In this document: one piece after another, positions 35,940 through 47,654 of the stretch
How positions within the stretch are numbered: position 1 is the first letter of the stretch
Layout: each line of letters starts with the position of its first letter
NCBI GenBank assembly: GCA_004369085.1
Contig: ML210146.1
Coordinates: forward strand, 1,178,001 to 1,242,000
Length of the DNA stretch: 64,000 bases
Source of the DNA: Coprinopsis marcescibilis
Taxonomy: Eukaryota; Basidiomycota; Agaricomycetes; Agaricales; Psathyrellaceae
Direction: 5' to 3'
Translations under genes and position numbers: made by a program
The notes under the pieces: model-generated
What the model was told of the DNA's origin: nothing
Databases searched by the model: none
What the model saw: only the letters and a program-made list of their open reading frames with translations

Positions 35940-38900
35940 ATGGCTGGCAGCGAAGAAGATGCTATCTCAGCTCTTACAGGATTCTCGCTCAACCATGTCC
36001 TGGACGGTCTTCAATTACCCAGCTCATCCGGCCTCCGAAACCAGCTTGGTATTTCTGGCATACCAGCTCTCACTTCGAACCAAATTTACAACGACAAGTG
36101 GCAAGACGACGATGAAGCAGTTGGGCTTGATCAAGGAGAGGATTGGGAAGCTGAAATCGACCGGGAGATGATGGAAGAGGATGATCACATTGACCCTCGT
36201 GTCAAGGAAGAAGTACGATCCCCTCAGCTTAGAAAGAAGAAGGAAAAGAGGGTGCGAGTGGTAAAGAGGCTGGTTGAACGGCCTGCAACCGTCGAGGAGC
36301 GATTTCCCACTTTCACCAAGGGCAGGATTCTGGACTTTACCGAGCTTTTCAAGGGATTTACGGTACAGAAGTCTCGCTTGTCTAAACGCCCGTATCAAGG
36401 TATTGCGGTACTTTATCTAATAGAACTGCGCCTAACTGGCCCCTTTGCTCAGTGGAGTCTATCTACCCACGTAAACGCGAAATTCCTCGTGCATACCTCG
36501 ATTCTATAGTCGGTGATTCCAAAACCAAGGCCAACAAACGGGTGGAACAGGTCGTCGCTGCAGGAAATGTAGAGTTGGATCTTCGACGGGCTCTTGAAGT
36601 GCGCCAATTCACCCAATCTGTTTATTTAAATAGCTGACTAGGAGAGTAGGAACGAGATAAAACTGATATTCCCGTGCATTTACCCCTTGACGATAGAACG
36701 TTCGACCTTGTGACTCTGTCCAACTGGGAGGACCAGATTATGTTTGGTCCTGGCGACGTCGAAGACCTGCCTGCAATGGAATCGGAGAATACCCTGACGA
36801 CACCAGTGAATTCGGCGTTGGAATCTGGTGCATGGACGCAGAGCATTATTTGGAGTCCTCGCGTCCCATTCCGTGACTTTACACAGCTGGAGTTGCAAGA
36901 AGAGGATATTGTCCCTGAAGACAAGCCAAGTAAGTGACCCAGGCCAGTCTATGAATGTTTGCATACTTAAACTTTCTAGATGAGAGCTTCAGACCAAGAA
37001 AGCGGCTACGCGCAGATCCAAATGTCAAAGACAAGTTCAATCTTTCCAACGATCAGTATTACGAGGTGTCGAAGGAAGGAACTCGCCAACACGTACGGCA
37101 AACATTTGGACAGCTCGTTGTCGAGCACGCATACCCAGCACAAAAGTTGCAATTACCATTTGTATGGCCCTTTACTTTCCATTGTGGCATTTACCTTTTG
37201 TCTCATTCCTTTCAAAGTACAAGACTCGGCTATCAAAACAAGAGGCTCGGTCATTTCATAGGCCTGCTTTGCAATTTCCCTCAAATGTTGAGCTTCACTT
37301 TCAGAAAGTTCGAACGGCCAAGAAAAAGAAGGACAAGAATGGCCGTCGTTTGGGCAAGGGTGGAAGTGTGGGTGAGACCCTTCACAGAACATCAGATTTG
37401 AGCTTGCGAGACACCAGCAACTTTGTACTTTGGGAATTCTCGGTAAGTCAGCACTTTGCGAAGTCAACTGTGTTCTTACCACCGGATACAGGAAGAACAT
37501 CCGCCTATAATTTCAAACTTCGGCATGGGAAGCGCACTCGTCAATTACTACCGTAAGAAAGACGAGAAAGACGAATACGTACCCAAGGTATGGCTTCCGA
37601 CTTGTCGAAAAGGTTTATTTGATCTGAACAGAACAACAGTCCGATCTTGGACTTCCATTCGTACTGGAGCCTCAAGACGAGTCACCTTTCATGAAGTTTG
37701 GCTACGTTTACCCAGGACAGACTTTCCCGGTCCTGTACAACAACTTGATACGCGCTCCACTCTTCAGGCACAAACCTGCTTCTACTGATTTCCTTGTCAT
37801 AAGGTTGGTAAACATCGTAGAATGGAAGCATTTCACTGACCAACTACCCTTCCAGGAACACGATCAAGGGGGAAGCGAAATATTATATCCGCGAAATCAA
37901 GAACCTGTTCGTCGTTGGACAAACTTACCCAGTAACTGAAGTCCCTGGTCCGCATTCTCGAAAGATCACCAACACAATTAAACATCGGCTACAAATAATT
38001 GCTTTCAAGCTGCTGAAGAAGAGCCAAGGGGAGCGGCTGAAGATTTCGCGGCTTATGAAGTATTTCCCTGACCAAAACGAGCTGCAGATGCGCCAGAGAT
38101 TAAAAGTACGCGGGAACACTGGAAAACATATGTTTGCATCCTAACATCACACCAGGAATTCATGGAGTATCACCGACGAGGGCCTCACCAGGGGTTCTGG
38201 AGACTCAAGTCGTCTTGGACATTGCCATCGGATGTCGAGATGCTGAAAATGGTAGGCCCAGAGCAAGTGGTCCTGACGGAGAGTATGCAAGTAGGTCAAC
38301 GTCACCTGCAAGATTCCGGTTACAGCCAAGCAGAAGTTTCCGACGGAGATGAATCGAAGCTTTCGATCGAACAACAATTGGCTCCTTGGATCACAACCAA
38401 GAATTTCCTTTACGCGACACAAGCCAAGGCAATGTTGCGTTTACACGGAGAAGGCGATCCCTCCGGCCGGGGGGAAGCGTTTAGCTTCATTCGAATCTCG
38501 ATGAAGGATATCTTTGTGAAGGCGGGCGAGGATTACGACCAAAAGCTTGGTAATGCGCCATCCTTTGTCATTGGTAGCGAAATCAGAGCTGACACCCCGG
38601 TTTGTAGCCGAGGCCGAGAGCAGACCAAAGTCTGCTCATCGTTACAACGTCGCTGAACAGCAACTGATATACAAGTCGGAAATCGAGCGGATATGGAAGG
38701 CGCAATACGATTCGTTGAGCCGCAAAGACGAGCCACCGCTGACGGAAGAGGATGAGAGGCGCCATAAACAGAGGATGGACGCACCTCTACCGGGCCCCGA
38801 ACCATCCACTCGTAATTCCCCCGCCTTCAGTCGAGCATCGTCAGTGGACAGAGAAGGAAGTGTGGGGCCCGACGGAGGCAAACGTGTTCTCCGGATCAGA

Positions 38901-39764
38901 CGTCTGGCAAGCCCTTTTCCATTGTTCGTTCTGTTTTGGTCGTGCTCACACGTTCCTGTCTGTTCTGTGCACCATAGATTGATGGGGAATGGCAAACGGA
39001 GATTATTCGTGATCCTGCTGTAATCCGAGCATATGTTCGTGGAAAACAGGCGTTGGAAGAAGAGTCGACCTTGGCGGACCATCTTGCACCGACTGGTGAT
39101 GCCGACAAGGATAAGAGAGCCAAGAAGAGGTGCGTCCATGTTCATGGCCTGGTTCTCGGTCTAGACTTGTGTAAACGCTTGGCATTCCAGATTGGAAGAA
39201 GAGATTGCTCGAATGAAGAAAAACCAAGAGCGCCGACTGCACAGGAAGAACGCCAAGATTGTCAAAGAGGGTGGAGTTCCAATGCAACTCAATAGACCCC
39301 TTAAGCCTGACACCACGGTGCGTAATCTTCCGTGTGTTTTGCGTCCCTTAAACTCCTTGCTGAATCGGTGCATTCGACATCAGCGGCGGTGCGGCCATTG
39401 CGGTCAGCAAGGTCATATGAGTAAGTGTTGGATTTACGCGTCTCCCGCGAAGAAAATTAGTAACACGTGTGCATCAGAAACCAACCGAAAGTGCCCTCGG
39501 TGGGCCGAGTTTAACAGTGGTACTGCACCCCCGCCTTTGCCTACCCCCGGGTCAGCGGCGAGTCCTCCGCCGCCTGGACAGTCTCCGCTACCTGCTACTA
39601 TGGGATTTAACCGTCACGCCAGTGGTAGTTTCGGTTTCCCAGCCGCAGTGCCATCTCCTCTGGCGACCAGTCCACCAGTGTCTGCGATGGAAGACGATGA
39701 ATACGTACCGCCTACACCTTCTGGTTCTGCACCGAAGATCAAGTTTACATTGAAGCGTAATTAA
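35940..39764 (+). CDS. TAF1: TFIID subunit TAF1
   Basis: Largest TFIID subunit, scaffold for TBP and Taf7 at RNA polymerase II promoters. Fourteen exons from 35940 close to 1,032 aa. The N-terminus (SALTGFSLNHVLDGLQLP) resembles a TBP-inhibiting TAND segment. The central DUF3591 domain covers about residues 300-780, with FVLWEFSEEHPPIISNFGM, KFGYVYPGQTFPVLYNNL, FFVVGQ-type FVVGQTYPVTEVPG, and the winged-helix part around QGFWRLKSSWTLPS. A coiled region with IDGEWQTEIIRDPAVIRAY follows, then a zinc knuckle CGHCGQQGHMKTNRKCP assembled over a 37-base exon. The tail is Pro-rich and ends PKIKFTLKRN. No bromodomains, as in yeast Taf1. The intron at 38907-38977 uses a GC donor (CTG then GCAAGC); the conserved RRLIDGEW junction supports it. 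Confidence 0.96.
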
Positions 39765-40039
39765 CATTGTTCTCACTCGGTCGCATTTGTACAATAGCTA
39801 TTTAGTTACAACGTATACTTTGATTAATTTTGTTTAAGTTCAGAGAGAGACAGACAGAGAGAGACAGAGCACAGTGTATTCTGCCTTTGTATGGTAATGA
39901 AACAACATATGAAGGGTAAAAAAGATGATGAAAAAAAAGTACAAAACAAAGGAGACGACAGTCGCATGAAAAAAAAGAGGAAGAATTGGACTAATCGAAA
40001 AAAACATGTGCGCAAAATCAGAAAAACTCGGACTGGCGT

Positions 40040-42398
40040 CTATGCGGCGGCCATATGCACATCTCGAGAACTATCCGTGGCAAATCCAGGGTGGCGTTTC
40101 TTAAAGTCGGTGTTTATGCTGACCAAAAGGTTAAGGATCATCTCTGCATGGCGTCTGCGATCCTCGGAAGGAGCAATCTCAGAGCCGTTGCGATGCTCCA
40201 GCTCGATCCTTCCAACCTCTCGTGACAGCTCCTCCGAGTCTGGCGAACGAGCAGAGGGAGGTGGTGATGCAAGCGTCCGTAAGCTTGGCAGCACGCTGCT
40301 TCGGAGCCGGGGGGAGGGAGAGTGTGTCGAGCGAGGCGTCGAGTCTCCGCCAGGTGATGATGAAGGGGAAGTGGCCCGATAGTTCAACGGTGGAAGACGG
40401 AACTGGGCATCACCAGAAGTAAGGAGGGGGTAGAGGGAACCTGGTTTGCCGATCTGGGACAAGTTCGCAGGAGTGCCTCGATGCGAAGATAAGGGCAGTC
40501 TTGGCTCCACAGGTCCAGGGTGTGAAGGGTTTGCATCTTGCTCAATTACTGTTCCGGGAGCCGACTTCAAGGGCACGATAGGACGCATGACCTTGGACCC
40601 GTATTCGGGAGCGGCCAGATGAGCAACAGGAGCTGCTCCTCGAGGACGCATGTAATCGAAGCCATCCGCGATCGAAATAGGGATTTGAGGAGGCGTGGTC
40701 GTGACAGGAGTCGATACGGTGGAATGAGGGGAACTACTCTCGAGAGGCGGGGTAGGGTGATGGTAATTTTGGTTGAACCCTGGAGCGTACTTGTTGTTGT
40801 TGTTGTTGTTCGGTGGATGACGACGACTGTGGTACTCGGCAGGAGGAGAGTAGCCGTTCATTTGATCGTTGACGGAATACATGTACTGGCCAGATATTTG
40901 GGCGTGGTTCGATCGGGAAGGAGGATAACCGTGTCCTGGGAACGAATTGGGACCGGTGGAGTAGTGACCGTCGTGATAGTTGGAACCACCAGTGCTAGGG
41001 ACGCCAGGCATGCCTGCGAGTCCGAGTTGACTAAGATTGCTTGCATCAAAATAATTTTCGTTGAGACCGTTGTTGTGAGAGGAATTGCTGTGAGAAGATG
41101 AATGGTGTCGAACGCTTCCAGAGACGTCACGACCGAGCGCGATTAGAAATTCGTTGACTGCCGCGAGCTCCTCAGGAGTGCGGATGTCTAGAGAAACCTG
41201 GCGGGGGTTAAATGACCCGTTGGAAGGGTAAGAGACGCTGTTGGCTCCATGCTGTTGGGAGAATGCGAGGGTTTCAAGCCGCTCCGCCATGCCTAAGATA
41301 AGATAAGTAGGTCAACCAAGATGACGGAGCGCAGACTTACGTCCATCATAAGAGGGATTGACCCTGCGCTTCTTCATATCTGAGAAAAAGTCGTCGACGG
41401 CAGCATAATCATGTGAACGCTTGGATCCAGCGTGCACGGAAGGACCTTCGCCACGAAGAGCTTCCCAAGGAGGCATGGCCTGGCCAGGTCCCGCCATGAA
41501 CATGTCGTGGGACTGGTGGTGGGCATGACCATGCACAGAGGGGTGACCTAGTTCTGGGGAAGGCGTCGGAAGGAGGCCAAAAGATCCTACTGGTGAGCAT
41601 TAAGTCCAGGAATGCGATTCCTGCAAACGAAGCGTACCTTCTGGCTTGCGATTTCCTGTAAACTTGATGCCACTACCCGTTGCTTTGCCCACATTTTTAT
41701 CGGATGGGGCCGAGCTTCCACGGACCCGCTGCACATATGCAGGGTCAACGACGGTGATTGCCTTTGAATGCTTGTGCTGCTGATGGTGCTCCTCGGTATG
41801 AATTTTTTCATGTTTCTTGAGATCCTGAGGACGCTTGAAGGCCTTTTTGCAGATCTAAACGGCACGATTAAGAGAGCGATAAGACAGCTAGAAACAGACA
41901 CTAACCTCGCAGGAATGAGGCTTGAGAGGTGTATGGACTATGTTTGAGAATTTGCCAAGTGAATACCAAGTTGTGCTTGTGAAAAGAGTATGTACCTCTT
42001 AGATGGCTTGTGATATGGTCTCGTTTAGCACATGTGGTGCCACAGTCCTTCCACTTGCAGGTCAGACAGAGATTGTTGGTGCTCTTGCGACCGATGTGGT
42101 CGTTGCAGAGATGGTTGTAGAGGCCTTCTGGATCTGCATAGGACACGGTGCAGTCCTGCCAAAGACAGCGATGGCTGGTGGGGGGGTCTGGCGGGGACGG
42201 GTGGGACTGGTGGGGACTCTGGAGCTGGGCCCTGTCGTCGGCGGGAAGAGGGTCCTGGAGGAGGGGCTGCTGGGCGGGAGCGGGAGGCGGGGGCGGGACA
42301 CTGGCGATGGCCTGGCTGGGCGGGTCGGGCTGGGGCTGGTGGTGGGGGTCTGGCGGGGCAGTCGGGGATGCCTCGGGCGACGGGAGGGGTGCAGTCAT
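40040..42398 (-). CDS. RIM101: pH-response zinc-finger transcription factor PacC/RIM101
   Basis: C2H2 regulator of ambient-pH responses in fungi, normally activated by proteolysis downstream of the Pal/Rim pathway. Exons 41996-42398, 41906-41937, 41638-41854, 41341-41586 and 40040-41292 give 716 aa. Three fingers are typical of PacC: the first begins [19 protein letters not shown], the second has [19 protein letters not shown], and the third is split by an intron ([10 protein letters not shown] then [19 protein letters not shown]). A basic stretch before [13 protein letters not shown] may be a nuclear signal. The long C-terminal half is Ser/Pro/Asn-rich, with an Asn run at about 40790-40810, and ends in a helical piece ([20 protein letters not shown]) that may serve the closed conformation. 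An in-frame ATG at 42482 would add 28 residues. Confidence 0.94.
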
Positions 42399-42741
42399 GT
42401 TGTAGTGGAAATACGCAGAGGGAATGACAAGACTATGCTCGAGGATATCCAAGGGGACCAAATCTCTCGAAACAGACATCATGTTTTAAACGCAGTTCTT
42501 TTGCCAAGCCACGAATCAATCCCAAGTAACAGCCAAGTGCTTGGCCTCTTGGCATCGGCCCCACTATGGCTCAGATTTCTCCGAGTCGTCTGGGCATCAT
42601 TTTGCCGCGTTCGGCTTGGCCTCTGCCCAGCCAATGACGCGGAGATCGGTCGGACGTGCCTGTCTCGTGACCTGGATCCGTTGTTCTTGGCACCGGATGA
42701 TGAGAATGCACAAGGATGCCAAGCAATCTATTATTTATTTA
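42399..42741. other. Region upstream of PacC/RIM101
   Basis: 343 bases between the RIM101 start and the stop of the next minus-strand gene. It contains two GCCAAG sequences (the PacC target hexamer) on the plus strand: at 42513-42518 in CTTTTGCCAAGCC and at 42531-42536 in AACAGCCAAGTGC. This would suit autoregulation or pH control; the 42482 start would shorten the region. Confidence 0.45.
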
Positions 42742-43452
42742 TCACAGAGTCGTCGCCTCTTTCGTCTCCTCCTCATCGTTGATGCGAAGCACCTTGACCC
42801 AGTCCCGATAGTTGAAATTCCCCTGTCGGTCCGTGAACGGTCCTTTGAGAAACTTGTCGATCTGCAATATACCTCAGAAACCATAGCATTAAATAAATAA
42901 TCAGTTTACCTCGTCCATGTCCATTCTTTCGCCAACTTCGCTCAGCCATTTCCGCATTTCGTCCACTTTCACCAGTCCAGTGTCGTTTTCGTCAAACGAT
43001 TCAAATGCCTCAATTAGTTCTGCCTCCGTGTCAAACTCAAACAGCCGTTCGCTCATCATCGTCAGGAACATTGGAAAGTTGATTCCCCGGTCCCCTGTGC
43101 TTCCATCGTCGCTGGTTGCAGACCCACTTCTGCTGTGTGAACCAGGCCGCGCGTTCAGGAGCTCGTCCATCATTCGCTGGGAAGGCGCAATCCCTGAATA
43201 TCATCCGTTAATACCACCAGACACAGCACTCCCTCTCTCTTTCTCACCTAGACTCGCAAAGATCTCCCGTAAATCCGTCTCGTTCACCCACCCATCCTTG
43301 TCGTGGTCAATCAGCTGGAACGCTTCTTTGAACTGCTGCACTTGAGATGGCTGGAACAACGAGTACACTCCAGATGGCTCTCGTCGCGCCCGAGACTTTT
43401 GCGCCTTGGTTGGCGTCCCAGTCGGCGTAAGAAAGTCAGGGTATCTCGACAT
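42742..43452 (-). CDS. Myosin II regulatory light chain
   Basis: Calmodulin-like light chain that binds the IQ motif of a cytokinetic myosin heavy chain. Exons 43248-43452, 42910-43193 and 42742-42861 give 202 aa. The N-terminal extension is basic (KAQKSRARREPSGVYSLF), the position of the regulatory phosphoserine in this family, and leads into QVQQFKEAFQLIDHDKDGW, the first EF-hand with a full calcium loop. Two lower-affinity hands follow: FESFDENDTGLVKVDEMRKW is the third. The intervening loop carries a Ser-rich insert (about 20 residues) absent from most homologues. S. pombe Rlc1 is the nearest named example I know. Confidence 0.9.
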
Positions 43453-43601
43453 GTTGCTGGCCAGAGGCGAAGAGAAGGTGTCTAATTTTGGATCAATGAA
43501 CGAGACTTACGCGACCGTGGCTGTGTCTCACCCCCTTTCTTCCAATAACCTCGCGTTCTCTTGGCCTCTGTTCCACATGCTTTATTACATTACGACTACT
43601 A

Positions 43602-44588
43602 TCATGCCTTCTTGGAATACATCTTCCACAAAAACCTGAGCACCCAGACCCTTGGCAGCCATTTAAAGACTTTGAATGTGAACGAGTTTGAACCGAGCGT
43701 AAAGTATGTATAAAAGGACTGCTTCTTTCTGAGCGCCTTGCCAACCACCTGTCTGGCGAACTCTTCGTTGGCCATCGACTCTGTCGCTTGGCTCGTGTTG
43801 ATGCGCCGAAGGATATCCGGAAGGTATTCGGCATACAGGCTTTCCTCCACCAACCTGAAATTACTCGCATTGGCAGCAATGTTGGACTTGACACCGCCCG
43901 GTGCAACATGGAGAACCTGGATATTGAAAGGTTGCAGCTCCATAGCCATCACCTCACTAATGCTGACCACCGCCGCCTTGGACGCCGAGTACAGCCCGTT
44001 CCACGGTGTTGGCCTGATGGTACCACTTGAATCAGAAGATAACGAAACGAATGCAAGTTCTGCTTACACGTCGCCTACTATGGATCCAATGTTAACAATC
44101 AACCCACTCTGTCTGTTCACCATGTGAGGCATAACCTCCTTTGAGACACGAAGGATGGAAACCGTGTTGGTATCGAGGACCTTTTTAACATAGTCTATCG
44201 ACTGTTCGAGGATTGGTCCTGTAACAGCTGATTGAGTAACAAGCTCGGGAAGGCAGGTCAAAAGGAAGGAGGTACCAGGGGCAATGGTGCCAGCGTTGTT
44301 GACCAGCACGTCCACTCTACCCTCTGCGTCAATGACTTTCTGGATAGCGCGCGCTGCACTCTCATCGCTCGTGACGTCAAGAGACAGCTTCTCGATAGTT
44401 GGGGAACTAAAGTCCCCAATGGTCTCAATTCTGCGCGAGGTAGCATACACCTTGCAACCGTGTCTCGCGAACTCTTCGCACCTGATGTCGCGTGAGTCGT
44501 AGGTATGAGCAAGTCTGGGTTCGAACACCTACAAAGCAAAGCCAATGCCACCTGTAGTACAACCTGTCACGACGACGACGCGAGCCAT
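43602..44588 (-). CDS. Short-chain dehydrogenase, acyl-DHAP reductase (Ayr1) type, copy A
   Basis: NADPH-dependent reductase of the Ayr1 group, which reduce 1-acyl-dihydroxyacetone phosphate on lipid droplets and ER. Exons 44533-44588, 44276-44481, 44068-44218 and 43602-44013 give 274 aa. Cofactor loop TGCTTGGIGFAL, completed over intron 1 (donor GTAGGT inside the Leu codon); VLVNNAGTIAPG; SGLIVNIGSIVGD with the catalytic Ser; YSASKAAV with the catalytic Tyr and Lys; then APGGVKSN. The C-terminal segment (FKVFKWLPRVWVLRFLW) is amphipathic and hydrophobic, as in membrane-attached members. It is the downstream member of a head-to-tail pair with 44817-45804; 228 bases separate them. Confidence 0.93.
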
Positions 44589-44816
44589 GGTCGGGGGAGT
44601 GAGGTAAGAATGTCAAGCACAGGCTTGCAACAGGCTTTCTAGTAGCCGAGGAAGCCGGTTACCTTTCCGGGTGGTTTACCGCCGGGTTTTCTTATACATG
44701 GCGTCCATACAAGCAACTGCATTTAAAATTAAATCTGAGTTGCATTAAACTGGTAGTACTCAAAGTTATCAAATTCTCGCAAAGTTATTTGGAACCACGT
44801 CGCATATATTATAAAC

Positions 44817-45804
44817 TCACTTCTTGGAATATGTGTTCCAAACAAGACGCATCACCCATGTTTTGGGTAACCATTTCAGCATCGCGAAAAGAACGGAATT
44901 CCCCCCAAGTGATAGATAGGTATAGAACGGGTGCTGTCTCCTCAAAGCCTTCCCAACAACTTGCCTCGCGAATTGTTCGTTGGGCATTGTGTTTGGGGCT
45001 TGGCTTGCTTTGATGCGGCGAAGGATATCCGGGATGTAGGCTCCATATAAGGTGTTCTCGGCTAATTCAAACCCTTCCAAAACGTTGGCTGCAATGTTGG
45101 ATTTGACGGCACCGGGGGCGACATGGATAACCTGGATGTTAAATGGTTGCAGCTCCATAGCCATAACTTGGCTGATGCTAGCCAAAGCTGCTTTCGACGC
45201 CGAGTAGACACCGCTCCAGGGTGTGGTGCTGTGGACAATGGATTAGCAAAATACAAGGCGACATTCTATTGTTCAGCGCTGACATATCTCCGACAATGGA
45301 TCCGATATTGACGATCAGGCCGCTACGAAGCTTGGCCATGTGAGGCATAACTGCTTTAGAGACCCGGAGAATTGAAATGGTGTTTGTGTCAAGGACTCGT
45401 TTGACCGCGTCCATGGTCTGTTCAAGGATGGGGCCTGTTAGATAGCTTAGCTTTGGCTTGTGTATACTCTAGCTTCGTGACGCACCAGGGGAACTGATGC
45501 CCGCGTTATTGACCAGGATATCCAGTTTTCCTTCCGCCCCGATGATTCGCTCTATCGCTGCCGACACGCTCTCATCGTCTGTGACGTCCAGTGAGATGCG
45601 CTCGATACGAGAGTGTTCCGTAAACTCGGCAATAGTGTCTATTCGACGCGAGCTCGCATAGACGATGCACCCTTGTCTCGCGAATTCCTCGCAACTACAA
45701 TGGTAGGCTCAATTTTCAGCACAAAGTAACGAGGTTTGGACCTACAGAGCATAGCCGATACCGCCAGTTGTACATCCAGTTACAAGGACAACAGGGGGCG
45801 ACAT
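44817..45804 (-). CDS. Short-chain dehydrogenase, acyl-DHAP reductase (Ayr1) type, copy B
   Basis: Paralogue of copy A. Exons 45746-45804, 45486-45694, 45284-45434 and 44817-45228 give 276 aa; the last two exons have exactly the same lengths as in copy A (151 and 412 bases). Motifs: VTGCTTGGIGYAL, ILVNNAGISSPG, SGLIVNIGSIVGDM, YSASKAAL and HVAPGAVKSN. All catalytic residues are kept. The C-terminus FAMLKWLPKTWVMRLVW is again hydrophobic and the last residues are YSKK, a di-lysine-like end (KK at the terminus rather than KKxx), so ER retention cannot be claimed. The conserved gene structure shows a tandem duplication without loss of function. Confidence 0.93.
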
Positions 45805-46126
45805 GGCCGAGAGCGGTTGAGTTTGTGGACGCGCTCCATGACGTTCTGTCTCAAGATGAATTGTTGCCACCAGGCTGAGACGGACCGCTGGCGTATATTG
45901 CGGTGCACGGCAAAACAAACAGTTTTGTCACGAACCACGACGGCATCCTGGGGATCTCCATTTGCCTCTGCCCTTTTTCTTTTATATATCATCCTCTATT
46001 CGTCTTTCCTTTTTGCGTTTCGCCGCTTTCCGTCCTTTCTAATCCTCCCTCTCCCCCGTATTAATAGTCCACTGACGACCACTAGAATCATTACGACCGT
46101 TGTGCTAGAGGCAAAACAAGAACAAC
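45805..46126. promoter_or_regulatory. Divergent promoter between SDR copy B and the PLC-like gene
   Basis: 322 bases between opposing starts, pyrimidine-rich on the plus strand from about 45990 to 46050, which is the usual context just before a fungal transcription start. Confidence 0.4.
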
Positions 46127-47654
46127 ATGCAGTTTACTACTCGTTTCCTGGCGATTCTGGGTGCAGTGTTGGCCAGTCAACCCGTCGTGCATGCATCTAG
46201 TTTGGTGAGCAGGACGGTTGAGAAGCGCGCAACAATCTGCAACGGTTACGCCGAGCTCTGCGAGCGAAGCTATGGGTCACTTGCATATGTTGGCACACAC
46301 AACTCTTATGCTGTAGGCGTCAACCAACGTATGTTCTTTGCCGTTCTCCCTGCTACGTCCTCAACTGACTGAGATATTTTGTGTTCAGTCTCTGCCAACC
46401 AAGACCACAACAGTTAGTTACCGCGACTCCCGAAACCCATCCTCCCCTGACTCAAATCTCTGCGCTCTCTTTCTCCCTCACAGTCACAACACAACTAAAC
46501 GACGGCGTGAGGTTGCTTCAAGTCCAGGCACATCTCGAGAACGGGGTCATCCGTTTGTGCCACACCTCTTGTGTGAGTGCCCGCATTCCATCTGTCCGGC
46601 CAACACTCGCCGCTCACCAATGATCGGACTATTATAGCAACTCTTCGACGGTGATACGTTCGAAAAATACCTCGGAACAGGTGCGCTCACCACTTTGAAT
46701 CTTTAGCTATCATAACTTATCCCGTTCATTCCATTCTCTAGTCAGAACATGGCTCGATGCCAATCCTAATGAAGGTACTTGGTACCGGAAAGCCCGATGC
46801 GCGCTACTCCCGCTGACACATTCGTATTTAGTGTTATCAATACTTATTGTTAATGCGGACAACGTGCCAGCTGGTCAATATGCTGCCGCCTATGCCGCAA
46901 CGGGCCTTGACTCGATCTCTTACCGACCTCCCAATCCAGCGCTCGGATATCTGGAATGGCCAACTCTCGGAGAACTTATCGACTCTAACCAACGACTCGT
47001 CACCTTCTTGTCTACTACTGCGAACCAAGCGGAGGTTCCATACCTTATTGATCGTACGTGCACGTGGCTATGCCCGTTAATTCTGGAAAGTTAAATTTAT
47101 GTTTTCAGAATTCACAAACGTATGGGAGACCGCGTTCAACGTGGTGACGAGCTTCGACTGCAATGTCAACAGGCAAAACGGTGACCCACAAAACATGCTT
47201 TATCTCGTTAACCACTACTTGGATAAGCTTCTCCTTGGCCAACCCGTCCCTTTCATCGAAAGGTTGAACGAAACAAACGCTGCCTCTGGGCCTGGTTCGT
47301 TGGGTGAGCAAGTTGAGAGGTGCAGCGGCCAGCACGGCCGACCACCCAACTTCCTGCTCGTTGACGTGAGTCCAACCTTTGTGTAGCTTGTGACTATTAG
47401 GTCCTGAACGGTTGCCCCCTTCGCAGTTCTATGAATACGGTGGAGGATCTGTTTTCCAAGTTGCTTCGCAGATCAATGGCGTTCCTTATGATCCAGTCAC
47501 ACCAGTCGCCCGACCTCAACCCACTAGCGCAGGAACGCAAACATCGACACCACGAGGAAACAATGCCCAACCGTTCGTTCAGGGATCGCACCTGGTCGCT
47601 CTCGCCTCCCTCTTTGTCGGTTCAGTCATCGTTGCGCCTTTCCTCGTCCTTTGA
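46127..47654 (+). CDS. Secreted GPI-anchored PLC-like phosphodiesterase (PI-PLC X fold)
   Basis: Eight exons (46127-46328, 46389-46412, 46484-46572, 46638-46680, 46742-46774, 46832-47053, 47109-47365, 47427-47654) give 365 aa. A signal peptide (MQFTTRFLAILGAVLAS) is followed by a possible Kex2-type KR site. The X-type barrel starts at AYVGTHNSYAVG, with the first catalytic His, continues with VRLLQVQAHLENG and LCHTSC (second His), and ends near PPNFLLVDFYEYGG. The C-terminus has a Thr/Gly/Asn-rich stretch and a hydrophobic tail (LVALASLFVGSVIVAPFLVL), a GPI-anchor signal. So the protein is probably on the outer plasma membrane or wall. Known members are poorly characterised; phospholipid cleavage is presumed. 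One exon is only 24 bases. Confidence 0.88.

Noticed and set aside
42003..42782. Long plus-strand frame, Gly/Val/Arg-rich, opposite RIM101
   Set aside because: Antisense to the Pro-rich and zinc-finger codons of RIM101; no splice logic and no family.
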